A DNA stretch of 64,000 nt from Chitinophagales bacterium (GTDB lineage Bacteria > Bacteroidota > Bacteroidia > Chitinophagales > JADIYW01): contig JAMLHJ010000009.1 of the NCBI GenBank assembly GCA_023957245.1, positions 62,001-126,000 on the forward strand, read 5' to 3'. Each line of letters begins with the position of its first letter. Positions within the stretch are counted from its first letter, which is position 1. The notes under the pieces are model-generated. The model searched no databases, was not told where the DNA came from, and saw only the letters and a list, made by a program, of their open reading frames with translations. Position numbers and translations under genes: made by a program. Positions 55,870 to 64,000 of this stretch are shown here, piece after piece.

Positions 55870-55873
55870 ATTG

Positions 55874-56794
55874 TTATATATTATCCAAAAACACTTTTAT
55901 ATCCTTATACAAATCCATACCATTGGGAGCGATAAGAGGAATATTGGCAAACGCATGAATCAAGTCTTCATAATTGACATAGGTAGTCGGTACGCCAGCC
56001 TGAATAAGATGATCTGCATAATCCTTACCTTCGTCTCTTAATGGATCTAAACCTGCTGTAGCTACAAAAGTAGGAGCCAAATCTGAAAAATCAGTATGAT
56101 GAAGCGGCGCTGCCAAAGGATTTAATCTATCTTCAACACGAGGTACATAAGTCTTTTGCAACCATAATATATTTGCTTTAGTCAACATATAGCCTTCTTT
56201 CAGCTCTTCCATAGATTTTGAATTGACTCGCCCATCTACCCATGGATATATCAACACTTGACCTGCCAACTTTACCTTACTATGATGTTTAAAATGATGC
56301 GCAGCACAAGCAGAAAGCGTCCCGCCTGCACTATCACCTGCTACAATGATTTTTTGGGCATTAATCTTTAATTCATCAGCATGCTCATAAATATATTCTA
56401 TCACTTTGAAAGCATCTTCTTGCGCTGATGGAAAAGTGTGTTCAGGTGCTAAACGATAATCAACAGAAATAACAGTGCATTGATTCATTTTACTCAACCT
56501 ACGAGTTACATAATCATGAGAATCAATATTATAAAAACAAAAACCTCCACCATGAAAATAGACGATTACCCTTTGGCTGGGCAAATCACTGTTGCGATAA
56601 ATCCGCACAGGAATCCCCAAAAACTGTTTATCCTCAATAGAAAAAACATCTTCCTTTCTATCAAATAATACTTGACCTAAACGGCTGACTTGAATATTCT
56701 TTGCTCTTTCATCATTTATTTTTGAAATATTGACCTCACCCACCGGCTTCAAATATTTCATTATCCATAGCAAAGATTTTAATTTCCAATCCAT
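55874..56794 (-). CDS. HSL-family alpha/beta-hydrolase (esterase/lipase)
   Basis: 306 residues with no signal peptide. The oxyanion-hole motif HGGGFCFYN and the nucleophile elbow GDSAGG (catalytic Ser near residue 153) define the hormone-sensitive-lipase family. The Asp is in the motif DPLRDEG and the His in DLIHAFANIP. Such enzymes hydrolyse short acyl esters in the cytoplasm; the natural substrate is unknown. Its 3' end shares the bidirectional terminator with etfA. Confidence 0.9.
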   Translation of the reverse strand: MDWKLKSLLWIMKYLKPVGEVNISKINDERAKNIQVSRLGQVLFDRKEDVFSIEDKQFLGIPVRIYRNSDLPSQRVIVYFHGGGFCFYNIDSHDYVTRRLSKMNQCTVISVDYRLAPEHTFPSAQEDAFKVIEYIYEHADELKINAQKIIVAGDSAGGTLSACAAHHFKHHSKVKLAGQVLIYPWVDGRVNSKSMEELKEGYMLTKANILWLQKTYVPRVEDRLNPLAAPLHHTDFSDLAPTFVATAGLDPLRDEGKDYADHLIQAGVPTTYVNYEDLIHAFANIPLIAPNGMDLYKDIKVFLDNI

Positions 56795-56866
56795 AACAAT
56801 ATTTTAATCCTAAATATAATAAATATAGCTCATAGGGCATCCTAAGTTCATTTTTAAAAAAATATA

Positions 56867-57703
56867 TTATAAGAACAAATTAAAACAAGTAATTTCTGCC
56901 CTTGCTCCTATTCTTATTGGGAAAATACTTGTTCCCACTCCTTTTGATACATACAGTTGACTATCAGGAAAATCATACCAACCTCTAATAAATCCTCCAC
57001 AAGCTCCTGGCAAGTGAGGCATAAAACCCAAAATATTTATCTGACCTCCATGGGTATGACCAGACAAAATAAGATTTACTGGAATTGAAGTATTTTCTCG
57101 ATGAGCTATAAAAGGTGCATATCCTGGACAATGACTCAATACAATATGATAGTCACTTTCTCGATAAGTTTCCAATGCTAAATTAATATCAGGATGGCCA
57201 TCCAAAAAATCATCGACACCTGTAATAGATATTTTTTTTGACCCAATTTCCAATTGAGTACTTTCATTATTCAATAACAGACAATTGTGCTTTTTATAAA
57301 TGGTATTTAATTTTTGAAAATCTACTTGACCAAAAATCTCCCAATTTCCATTAACTGCTATTTTGGGAATATGGTGTTCTATTAAAGATAAAAACTGATC
57401 CAACAAAGGCAATTGACTGGGATTTTCTAACATATCGCCTGTCAATAAAAGCAAGTCTGGAGAAGCACTATTGATTTTTTCAGCTACCTTGAAGACTGGA
57501 TAGTTTATTGACTTTAAGTGCATATCAGTCACTTGAAAAATCTTTATTTCTGAATTGCATTTGTTTTTATCCTTGCCAATATCAAAGCTATTCGTTTCAA
57601 CAAAATATCTTTCAAAAAACAAAACATACAAAAGAATAAGCCCAAAGATGACAACGCCTAAAATTATCAGCATAAGAATAAAAATATCAAATTTTCTTTT
57701 CAA
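56867..57703 (-). CDS. Membrane-anchored metallophosphoesterase, YkuE-like
   Basis: 278 residues from a TTG start at 57703; the next in-frame ATG (57673) would cut into the first hydrophobic helix. After an N-terminal membrane anchor (about 7-27), the catalytic domain has QVTDMHLKS, LLTGDML, VNGNWE, LSHCPGYAP and SGHTHGGQ, the five metallophosphoesterase motifs. In the third motif the usual GNHD/E is GNWE, known from some members of this branch. The anchor places the active site on the outer face of the cytoplasmic membrane. The substrate may be a phospho-lipid or lipid intermediate but is not known. Confidence 0.88.
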   Translation of the reverse strand: MKRKFDIFILMLIILGVVIFGLILLYVLFFERYFVETNSFDIGKDKNKCNSEIKIFQVTDMHLKSINYPVFKVAEKINSASPDLLLLTGDMLENPSQLPLLDQFLSLIEHHIPKIAVNGNWEIFGQVDFQKLNTIYKKHNCLLLNNESTQLEIGSKKISITGVDDFLDGHPDINLALETYRESDYHIVLSHCPGYAPFIAHRENTSIPVNLILSGHTHGGQINILGFMPHLPGACGGFIRGWYDFPDSQLYVSKGVGTSIFPIRIGARAEITCFNLFL

Positions 57704-57821
57704 TAAAAAAACTTGAACCTCAAATGGTGAATATTAAAGTCTGTAAAAAATTAAAATCAAGTAAAAACTATACGAAAACGCATAAATTTTGATATGTTTA
57801 TATCCATAAAGTCCCATTCGC

Positions 57822-60800
57822 TTGTATCAAGAAATTGTAACACAATTAGACCAATTTATTAGAAAATATTATCTCAGCAAGGTAATAAAAGGGATATTAT
57901 TGTTTACTGCAAGTATTATTAGCATATACATTTTGTTTAGCATAGGTGAATTTGCGTTCTATTTCCCTACATGGATGAGATGGATACTTCTTTTAGGTTT
58001 TTCAGTGACAAGTATTTTTGCACTTATCTCTTGGATAGGTATTCCTATCGCTCAATACTTCAAACTTGGGAAAACATTATCCTATCAACAAGCTGCAGAG
58101 ATTATTGGAAAATATTTCCCTGAAATCGATGATAAACTGCTCAATATTCTTCAACTCAATTCCCAACAAGCTACCACGGGAAGCCAAGAATTATTGCAAG
58201 CAAGTATTCAGCAAAAAATTCAACAGATTCATTATCTCCCATTTTCAAATGCCGTTGATTTAAAAGACAATAAAAAGTTTTTCAGATATACTTTACCTCC
58301 ACTAATTGCTCTATTGGCTATCCTTTTGATTGCTCCCAATATCCTCAAAGAGAGTAATGCTAGATTAATTCAACCATCAAAAACCTTTGAAAAACCTGCT
58401 CCTTTTGAATATTTTATTGAAGAAAATTTTTTAAAAGTCAATCAATTTGAAGATGCTGAAATCATTATAAAAGTAAAAGGTAAAATATTGCCCGAAAAAA
58501 TCGAATGGGTTCAAAATGGGCAGACATTTCATCTTCTAAAAAAAGACGCTAATACATTTACCTACAAAGTACAAAATGTAGAACAGAATACTGATTTTAA
58601 ATTATTAGCAAATGGATTTCTCTCTAAAACATACACTATTCAGGTCGTTAAAAGACCAGTAGTAGCCACTATGAATATCCAATTGACCTATCCTTCTTAC
58701 ACTAAAAGAAAAAATGAAAGTATCAAAAATACTGGTGATTTGGTTGTTCCAATTGGCACTAAAATCAATTGGAATTTAAGCACTACAAATACTAATCAAT
58801 TGGCAATCCAATTTTTAGATGAAGAAAAACAATTTTTAAAATCGCAAGATGGGAAAAATTATACCTTTCAAAAGACTGCTTTAAAAGATTTTAGTTATAA
58901 AATATACGCTTACAATAATGACAAACCCAAAGGTGATTCCGTTTTATACAATATCTCTATCATCGAAGACCAATTTCCAGCTATTCAGGTTCAACAAGTA
59001 AATGATAGTACACAAAAAGATATTTTATTTTTCTTGGGAAATGCATCAGATGATTATGGCATATCGAAAGTATCTTTTCACTTAAATATTAAAAACGACA
59101 AAGGTCAAATCAGAAAAAATATCACTTCCAATATCGCTATTAAAACATCTGATTTAGTAGATTTTACACATTATATTCAGCTGAATAGCCTTAAATTACA
59201 AGCAGGTGAAATGATAGAATATTACTTTATCACTTGGGATAATGACGCTATCAATGGGAATAAATCAACAAAATCTCCAACATATACTTACTCTACACCT
59301 AGTATTCCTGAATTAAAAGATCAAGAAAATGCCAATAATGAGAATATTAAATCTTCTCTACAATCTTCTACAAAAGAAATTCAAAAGCTTTCAAAAGAAT
59401 TACAATCATTAAAAGAAAACATTCTCACCAAAAAGAGTCTTAATTGGGAAGATAAAAAGGAAATCAACAACTTACTAGATAAACACGAACAAATCAAGAG
59501 AGACATTCAAGATATCCAAGAGAAATTTAAAGAAAATATCAAAAATCAAGATTTATTCAAAGAAGTCGATCCTGAAATTATGAAAAAACAAGAATTGATT
59601 CAGCAAATGATGGAGGATTTACTGAGTCAAGAAATGAAAGATTTAATCAAAGAAATTGAAGACCTTTTAGAGAAATTTCAGAAAGAAAATGCATTTAATA
59701 AATTGGAAAATGTACAAATGAACAATGAAAAGCTCAATAAAGAACTAGACAAAATGCTAGAGCTTTTCAAAAAACTTGAATTGGAACAAAAAGCTACTGA
59801 CCTAGCTCAACAACTAGAAAATCTCTCCGAAAAGCAAAAAGATGCTCAACAAAAACCTGATGCTGACAAACAAAATCAACTCAATCAAGAATTTCAAGAA
59901 ATTAAAAAAGATTTTGAACAACTACAACAACTCAACCAGCAACAAGACAATCATTTAAACCTTGATTCTCCTTCTAAAGAAAAAGAAGAAATCGAGGAAA
60001 ACATGAACAAAGCCAAAGAAAATCTCGAAAAAAATCAAAATCAACCTGCAAAAAGCCAGCAGCAAAAAGCGAGTGATGGCATGAAACAAATGGCAGAAAA
60101 CATCAGAAGCCAAATGAGTCAAATGCAAATGCAACAACAAGCTGAAGATATTAATACCATTAGACGAATATTGAGTAATCTGATTAAATTTTCAAAAAAT
60201 CAAGAAGACCTCATGCAGAGAGTCAAAAAGTCTTCTGAATATGATACAAAATACTCCAGACTCATACAAGAACAGCAGCGACTAAAAGAAGAATCTGTTA
60301 TCATCGAAGATAGTTTGACTGCTTTAGGGAAAAGAGTTTTTCAGTTACAAAATTTTATCACAGATGAATTATATCAACTCAAAAGAGAATTGAAAAAATC
60401 TACCGATTTACTGGATAAAAAACAGAAAGGCCCAGCTACGGCTGCTCAACAATTTTCTATGACCCACGCCAACAATCTGGCATTAATGCTGAGTGAAGTA
60501 ATGAATCAGATGCAGCAACAGATGAATAAAATGAGCGGTAGCGGTTCATGCAAAAATCCTGGTGGCAATCAACCCAAAATGCCTGGAGCTGGTGAGATGC
60601 AGAAGTTGCAAGAGCAAATGGGACAAGACCTCAAAAAAATGAGCCAGCAACTAAAAGAAGGTCAATCAGGTTCAAAAATCAATAAAGAACTAGCTGAAAT
60701 GGCACAACGTCAAGCAGCAATCCGTGAGGCACTCAGTCAAATGAAAGAAGGGATGTCACAACAACAAAAAAAGGAAGGAAATATTGATAAACTACTTGAA

Positions 60801-61094
60801 GATTTAGAAAAAAATGAAGCCGATATCGTCAATAAACGTATCAATCAAGAAACTTTATTAAGGCAGAAAAATATTGAAACTAGAATGTTGGAAATGGAGA
60901 AATCTATGAGAGAACAAGATGAGAAAGAAGACCGTTCATCACAATCTGCTCAAGATTTTCCAGCTACTACTCCACCCCAACTTGAAGAATTTTTGAAAAA
61001 AAGAAAAAGTAATTTAAATTTATCTGATAATTTACCTCCTGAATTGAAACTATTTTATAAAAGACTCGTAGATAGATACAATGCAAATCAGTGA
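57822..61094 (+). CDS. DUF4175-family large membrane protein with Gln/Lys-rich helices
   Basis: 1090 residues from TTG 57822 (an in-frame stop lies 15 bases upstream). The N-terminal part has hydrophobic helices near 22-44, 50-75 and 150-172. A beta-rich, Ig-like region (about 180-480, with PYLTYPSYTKRKN-like and FQKTALKDFSYKIYAYNN segments) follows. From about residue 505 to 1040 the protein is extremely rich in Gln, Lys, Glu and Met (MSQMQMQQQAEDINTIRRIL; EMQKLQEQMGQDLKKMSQQL), probably long coiled coils. This matches DUF4175, known by name but without a defined function. It begins the order DUF4175 - anti-sigma ATPase - ybeY, an arrangement I recall from other Bacteroidota. Confidence 0.82.
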   Translation: MYQEIVTQLDQFIRKYYLSKVIKGILLFTASIISIYILFSIGEFAFYFPTWMRWILLLGFSVTSIFALISWIGIPIAQYFKLGKTLSYQQAAEIIGKYFPEIDDKLLNILQLNSQQATTGSQELLQASIQQKIQQIHYLPFSNAVDLKDNKKFFRYTLPPLIALLAILLIAPNILKESNARLIQPSKTFEKPAPFEYFIEENFLKVNQFEDAEIIIKVKGKILPEKIEWVQNGQTFHLLKKDANTFTYKVQNVEQNTDFKLLANGFLSKTYTIQVVKRPVVATMNIQLTYPSYTKRKNESIKNTGDLVVPIGTKINWNLSTTNTNQLAIQFLDEEKQFLKSQDGKNYTFQKTALKDFSYKIYAYNNDKPKGDSVLYNISIIEDQFPAIQVQQVNDSTQKDILFFLGNASDDYGISKVSFHLNIKNDKGQIRKNITSNIAIKTSDLVDFTHYIQLNSLKLQAGEMIEYYFITWDNDAINGNKSTKSPTYTYSTPSIPELKDQENANNENIKSSLQSSTKEIQKLSKELQSLKENILTKKSLNWEDKKEINNLLDKHEQIKRDIQDIQEKFKENIKNQDLFKEVDPEIMKKQELIQQMMEDLLSQEMKDLIKEIEDLLEKFQKENAFNKLENVQMNNEKLNKELDKMLELFKKLELEQKATDLAQQLENLSEKQKDAQQKPDADKQNQLNQEFQEIKKDFEQLQQLNQQQDNHLNLDSPSKEKEEIEENMNKAKENLEKNQNQPAKSQQQKASDGMKQMAENIRSQMSQMQMQQQAEDINTIRRILSNLIKFSKNQEDLMQRVKKSSEYDTKYSRLIQEQQRLKEESVIIEDSLTALGKRVFQLQNFITDELYQLKRELKKSTDLLDKKQKGPATAAQQFSMTHANNLALMLSEVMNQMQQQMNKMSGSGSCKNPGGNQPKMPGAGEMQKLQEQMGQDLKKMSQQLKEGQSGSKINKELAEMAQRQAAIREALSQMKEGMSQQQKKEGNIDKLLEDLEKNEADIVNKRINQETLLRQKNIETRMLEMEKSMREQDEKEDRSSQSAQDFPATTPPQLEEFLKKRKSNLNLSDNLPPELKLFYKRLVDRYNANQ

Positions 61095-61134
61095 TTTATT
61101 GACAATTTCTACTCCAAGTTTATTTTTTTAGCTA

Positions 61135-61533
61135 ATGAATGATAAGATACAAATACCTTCATCACTTGAAAGTATATATATAATTGAAAATCACATTTGC
61201 CAGATGCAAGATAAATTCAATTTAGACGATTGTATTTATGGCAATATACATTTGGCTGTCGTTGAAGCTGTTACAAATGCCATCATCCATGGCAATCACA
61301 TGGATATCAACAAAAATGTTATTTTAAAAAGTGAGGTAAATAGTTCTTCAATTACTTTCATTGTAAAAGACCAAGGTTCAGGTTTTGATGAAACAAGTAT
61401 CCCAGATCCTACCTTGCCAGAAAATAAAGAAAAGCTCAATGGTCGAGGTGTATTTCTCATTAAAAAGTTGGCTGATAAGGTTTCTTTCAATGAAAATGGT
61501 ACTGAACTTCAAATGATTTTTCATCTTTCTTAG
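61135..61533 (+). CDS. Anti-sigma-type serine kinase ATPase (RsbW-like HATPase)
   Basis: 132 residues, a single GHKL ATPase domain. The N box is EAVTNAIIHGN (Mg/ATP-binding Glu and Asn), G1 is KDQGSGFDE and G2 is NGRGVFLIKKLAD. The small size and the absence of sensor and dimerisation domains match RsbW/SpoIIAB-like anti-sigma kinases. The natural partners would be a STAS-domain antagonist and a PP2C phosphatase; a phosphatase of this class is encoded far away at 4908. It lies between the DUF4175 gene and ybeY, with 40- and 26-base gaps. Confidence 0.88.
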   Translation: MNDKIQIPSSLESIYIIENHICQMQDKFNLDDCIYGNIHLAVVEAVTNAIIHGNHMDINKNVILKSEVNSSSITFIVKDQGSGFDETSIPDPTLPENKEKLNGRGVFLIKKLADKVSFNENGTELQMIFHLS

Positions 61534-61559
61534 ATTTTCTATTAGCCTACTCTCCTTTT

Positions 61560-61991
61560 ATGCCTATCCAATTTCATTATGCCGATGTTCCAAAATTCAA
61601 TTGGAAAATCAATCCTTTAAAACAATGGTTAAAGTCTATCGCTCTTGAAGAAGGTTTCAAGATTGAAGACCTCAGTTATATTTTTTGTTCAGACGAATAT
61701 TTATTAAATATCAATATTGAATATCTTCAACATAACACCTATACTGACATCATCACTTTTGATTTATCTACTTCACCTCAAAGCCCAGAGATAGAAGCTG
61801 AAATCTATATCAGCATTGATAGAGTAAAGGAGAATGCTCAAACTTTACATCAATCTTTTGAAAGTGAAATTTCTAGAGTATTGGCACACGGGATACTCCA
61901 TTTGTGTGGTTACAAAGACAAGACTGATGAAGAAGAAATTTTAATGAGGTCAAAAGAAGATTTTTATATCAAAACATCTCCGCTTGTATAG
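61560..61991 (+). CDS. ybeY: Endoribonuclease YbeY
   Basis: 143 residues. The enzyme takes part in 16S rRNA 3'-end processing and ribosome quality control. Family motifs are INIEYLQHNTYTDIITFDLS and the metal-binding LAHGILHLCGYKDKTDEEE. In the classical motif HxxxHxxGYxH the third ligand is His; here the sequence is HGILHLCGYKD, so an Asp occupies that place. I believe this is usual in Bacteroidota YbeY, so it is probably not a defect. It is the last gene of the DUF4175 cluster. Repeats start immediately downstream, where mnmG would be expected from the order I remember in related genomes. Confidence 0.9.
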   Translation: MPIQFHYADVPKFNWKINPLKQWLKSIALEEGFKIEDLSYIFCSDEYLLNINIEYLQHNTYTDIITFDLSTSPQSPEIEAEIYISIDRVKENAQTLHQSFESEISRVLAHGILHLCGYKDKTDEEEILMRSKEDFYIKTSPLV

Positions 61992-61994
61992 TAA

Positions 61995-62210
61995 AATGAG
62001 AAAGGAAAACGCTGGTGGTTGAGGTTTTCGAAATCAACCGCAAAGAACGCTAAGTCATTCCACAAAGTTTCACAAAGAAGCACTGAGTTTCACAAAGAAT
62101 TTGCTTTGAGTCTTTTGTGCCTTCTTAGTGTCTTTTGTGTAATAATTTCAACCGCAAAGGAAGCTAAAATTTAACCACAAAGTTTCACAAAGAAGCACTG
62201 AAATGTTACC
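61995..62210. repeat. Dispersed repeat island with tandem CACAAAG units
   Basis: Several related CGCAAAG/CACAAAG units are packed in 200 bases. A 27-base segment beginning CCACAAAGTTTCACAAAGAA is present twice, exactly, at 62060-62086 and 62175-62201. ACCGCAAAG occurs at 62037 and 62151, and inverted copies (CTTTTGTGCCTTCTTAGTG) lie between. The segment 62005-62023 is an exact inverted copy of 7040-7058. No coding frame is credible. Confidence 0.8.
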
Positions 62211-62233
62211 TTAAATTTAATAATCCATTTGAA

Positions 62234-62869
62234 TCAATAATTTTCACCAGATTGTAATTTTTTAAGCTTTCTATTCAAATCAACCTTTTTATTAAATTGT
62301 TTACATCTTGCTATTTCAGATTTCAATTTTTCTATTTCTTTCAAAATAGCATCACTGTTTTTTTGTTTTTCTACTAATTCACTTATCGATTTTGAATTTG
62401 TATCAACAGATTTTAATTGTTCACAAAAGTTCTTGAAAATCCAATCCAAATTATTTTTTAGCTCGATTTGATAGACATTTTCTTCAATGGATTTCCAGTT
62501 AGAAGTAAATGTATAATCTATCACTGCAATATCTTCGTTTTGTGGATGTAGATGCTTAACAGAAGTTGAAATATAAAATTCATCTTCAAACTCAATCCAA
62601 AATATGATATGATAAGGTATGGCTTTTTCTATAATCGAGAGTAAATCTTTAATTATTGTTTTTTCTTTCAATTCAATTTTAAAAATTTGAATTTCAGAAA
62701 CATCAACACCAGTAAGATTAACCGTATCAAAAGCTATTTTATTAGTCCAAATAATACGCTGAATTTTATCGGAAAGTGACTTCCTTTGCTTCGTATTGGT
62801 ATAACTGTCAAAAGCATTTTTGGGTACTACTTTCTGAACGATAGTCGATTTTGGAAGTTTAAAAGTCAT
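62234..62869 (-). CDS. DUF4391-domain protein
   Basis: 211 residues, cytoplasmic. The N terminus (FKLPKSTIVQKVVPKNAF) is followed by the DKIQRIIWTNKIAFDTVNLT segment and IQIFKIELKEKTI, which I recognise as DUF4391. A basic helix-rich tail (KSEIARCKQFNKKVDLNRKL) ends the protein. Its start codon is one base away from the helicase stop on the same strand, so they form an operon. From memory, DUF4391 genes often sit beside SNF2-type helicases and DNA methyltransferases of type III-like restriction or defence loci. Its function is unknown. Here no methyltransferase follows; the repeat island does. Confidence 0.72.
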   Translation of the reverse strand: MTFKLPKSTIVQKVVPKNAFDSYTNTKQRKSLSDKIQRIIWTNKIAFDTVNLTGVDVSEIQIFKIELKEKTIIKDLLSIIEKAIPYHIIFWIEFEDEFYISTSVKHLHPQNEDIAVIDYTFTSNWKSIEENVYQIELKNNLDWIFKNFCEQLKSVDTNSKSISELVEKQKNSDAILKEIEKLKSEIARCKQFNKKVDLNRKLKKLQSGENY

Positions 62870-62870
62870 T

Positions 62871-64000
62871 CTATTTTACAATTAAAAATGAAATTAATTT
62901 AAAATCTTCCATACCCTTAAAATTATCCTTCCCGGAAATGGTGCCACCAGATTTAAACAAACTCAACACCTCTTTTTCTTCTTCAACCTTTAAGACAGAG
63001 CCTATTGATTTCCTCAACAATTCAGAATATTGTTTCATTTGATGATAATCATCTGTCTCCATCTCCACTTGTTTACAAAGATGAGTGATGGGTTCAGTTT
63101 TTCCTTTGGCAAGAGCACGCATGGCATCTAAGATCTTTTTCGATTCCACATGTCTTTGTATCAAGTCGCCATTTTCAGCCATGTACACCAAATAATACGG
63201 GTGCAGACGGTTGAGTTTATTGATATTGACTTCAGGATTTATGTTTTTCAAAACATAAATAACGCCGGATTTCAGCGTTCCTGTAGCTGCCACCACCGCA
63301 TGCAAACCTTCGGGAATAGCTTTTAGTTCGCCATAGGTTTTAAAGAAATTGGACAAGTCTATACGAAAATCATTCAGACCTAAATCGGTAATATCAATTC
63401 CTTCTCGTAAATCTTCTAAATCAGTTACATCCTCTTGTAATTTCTGTAACTGAAGCTTTCTGTATTCTAAGTCCTTTTGATTTTCATCAATGATATTTCC
63501 ACCACCTGTGGAAGTCATTACTGTGATTTTCATTCTGTCTTCTACCCTTTGCTTTAGGTTGATGTAGCTGTCTAGGGTCATGTCTGGCCAGAAATTGACC
63601 AAGGTAATGGTATCATTCTTAGAGCCAATCCTATCGATACGCCCAAAGCGCTGAATAATGCGTACCGGATTCCAATGGATATCGTAATTGATGAGGAAAT
63701 CGCAATCTTGCAGGTTTTGCCCTTCAGAAATACAGTCGGTGGCTATGAGGATGTCTATTTCTTCATTCAAATTTGGAAATAACAAGTCCTTAGATTTTGA
63801 ATTAGGCGAAAAGCAAGTCAGCAGAGTATTGAGATCTGAAGGAATATATTTGGTGGTACTTATTCTTCTGGAACCTGTAATCAATGTGGAATTTAACTGA
63901 CTGCTTTCCTTGAAATGTGCACCGATGTTTTGATACAGATATTCGGCTGTATCTGCAAAGGCAGTAAAGATGATGATTTTTTTATTCTCCGCATTAAAAG
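62871..64000 (-). CDS. SNF2-type helicase, C-terminal part (5' end outside window)
   Basis: The reading frame is open to the right edge; at least 376 residues are visible. A TTG at 63884 could be mistaken for a start, but the frame continues upstream with KKIIIFTAFADTAEYLYQNI, a conserved helicase motif IV region. Motif V is IDILIATDCISEGQNLQDCD and motif VI is RIIQRFGRIDRIGS, both typical of the second RecA domain of superfamily 2 SNF2/Rad54 enzymes. The remainder is a C-terminal region without a known domain. The stretch around 63200-63750 looks visibly richer in G+C than neighbouring genes, which may indicate transfer. With DUF4391 it is the edge of a probable restriction or antiphage locus. 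Confidence 0.85.
   Translation of the reverse strand, partial: FNAENKKIIIFTAFADTAEYLYQNIGAHFKESSQLNSTLITGSRRISTTKYIPSDLNTLLTCFSPNSKSKDLLFPNLNEEIDILIATDCISEGQNLQDCDFLINYDIHWNPVRIIQRFGRIDRIGSKNDTITLVNFWPDMTLDSYINLKQRVEDRMKITVMTSTGGGNIIDENQKDLEYRKLQLQKLQEDVTDLEDLREGIDITDLGLNDFRIDLSNFFKTYGELKAIPEGLHAVVAATGTLKSGVIYVLKNINPEVNINKLNRLHPYYLVYMAENGDLIQRHVESKKILDAMRALAKGKTEPITHLCKQVEMETDDYHQMKQYSELLRKSIGSVLKVEEEKEVLSLFKSGGTISGKDNFKGMEDFKLISFLIVK

Noticed and set aside
63884-64000. Start of the helicase at the TTG at 63884
   Set aside because: The same frame stays open to the window edge with conserved helicase sequence (IIIFTAFADTAEYL), so the true start lies outside.

Overview
The window is an AT-rich (about one-third G+C by eye) stretch of chromosome from a member of the Bacteroidota. 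The evidence is consistent: three type A and one type B (CHU_C) type IX secretion sorting domains, a TonB-dependent receptor with an N-terminal carboxypeptidase-D-like domain, the Bacteroidota -7 promoter box TAnnTTTG in front of several genes and the initiator tRNA, few purine-rich ribosome binding sites, and a DUF4175 / anti-sigma ATPase / ybeY order that I recall from this phylum. The genus cannot be named from what is visible.

Layout. 1-4.9 kb: start of a DUF2157 membrane protein, a GH5 endoglycosylceramidase-like lipoprotein and a TonB-dependent receptor. 4.9-9.0 kb: a SpoIIE/PP2C phosphatase, a NarL/LuxR-type response regulator and parE. 9.2-16.4 kb: cytochrome P450, then a plus-strand run of PASTA protein, T9SS cargo, DCC protein, pth, FAH-family protein and metK. 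16.5-18.9 kb: the GTPases der and era on the minus strand and the initiator tRNA on the plus strand. 19.0-20.4 kb: a gene graveyard behind the tRNA, with a frameshifted relE-type toxin and a decayed IS1634-like transposase. 20.4-30.5 kb: a 3197-residue secreted protein built from about 15 PPC-like units, preceded by a small secreted protein.

30.9-34.7 kb: a UbiA-family prenyltransferase facing an ABC-2 polysaccharide exporter (Wzm/Wzt-like) with a methyltransferase. 34.8-35.2 kb: a cluster of dispersed palindromic repeats. 35.2-47 kb: small membrane protein, sbcCD, an 18-repeat type B T9SS protein, a Wzx-like flippase and a MATE transporter. 47.2-54 kb: a 1604-residue T9SS protein with an internal duplication, tilS and a TPR protein. 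54.1-57.7 kb: etfBA, an esterase and a metallophosphoesterase. 57.8-62 kb: DUF4175 protein, anti-sigma-type ATPase and ybeY. 62.2-64 kb: repeats, then DUF4391 and the C-terminal part of an SNF2-type helicase, the edge of a probable restriction or defence locus that runs out of the window.

The genes fall into three groups: housekeeping (parE, pth, metK, der, era, fMet tRNA, tilS, etfBA, ybeY, sbcCD); cell surface and secretion (four T9SS cargo proteins, glycan export and flippase genes, TonB receptor, GH5); and mobile or accessory DNA (relE and IS remnants, four islands of dispersed repeats, the helicase/DUF4391 locus). No T9SS machinery genes are present. The least ordinary items are the three very large repeat-built secreted proteins, the decayed toxin-antitoxin/IS region behind the initiator tRNA, and the helicase-DUF4391 locus next to ybeY.
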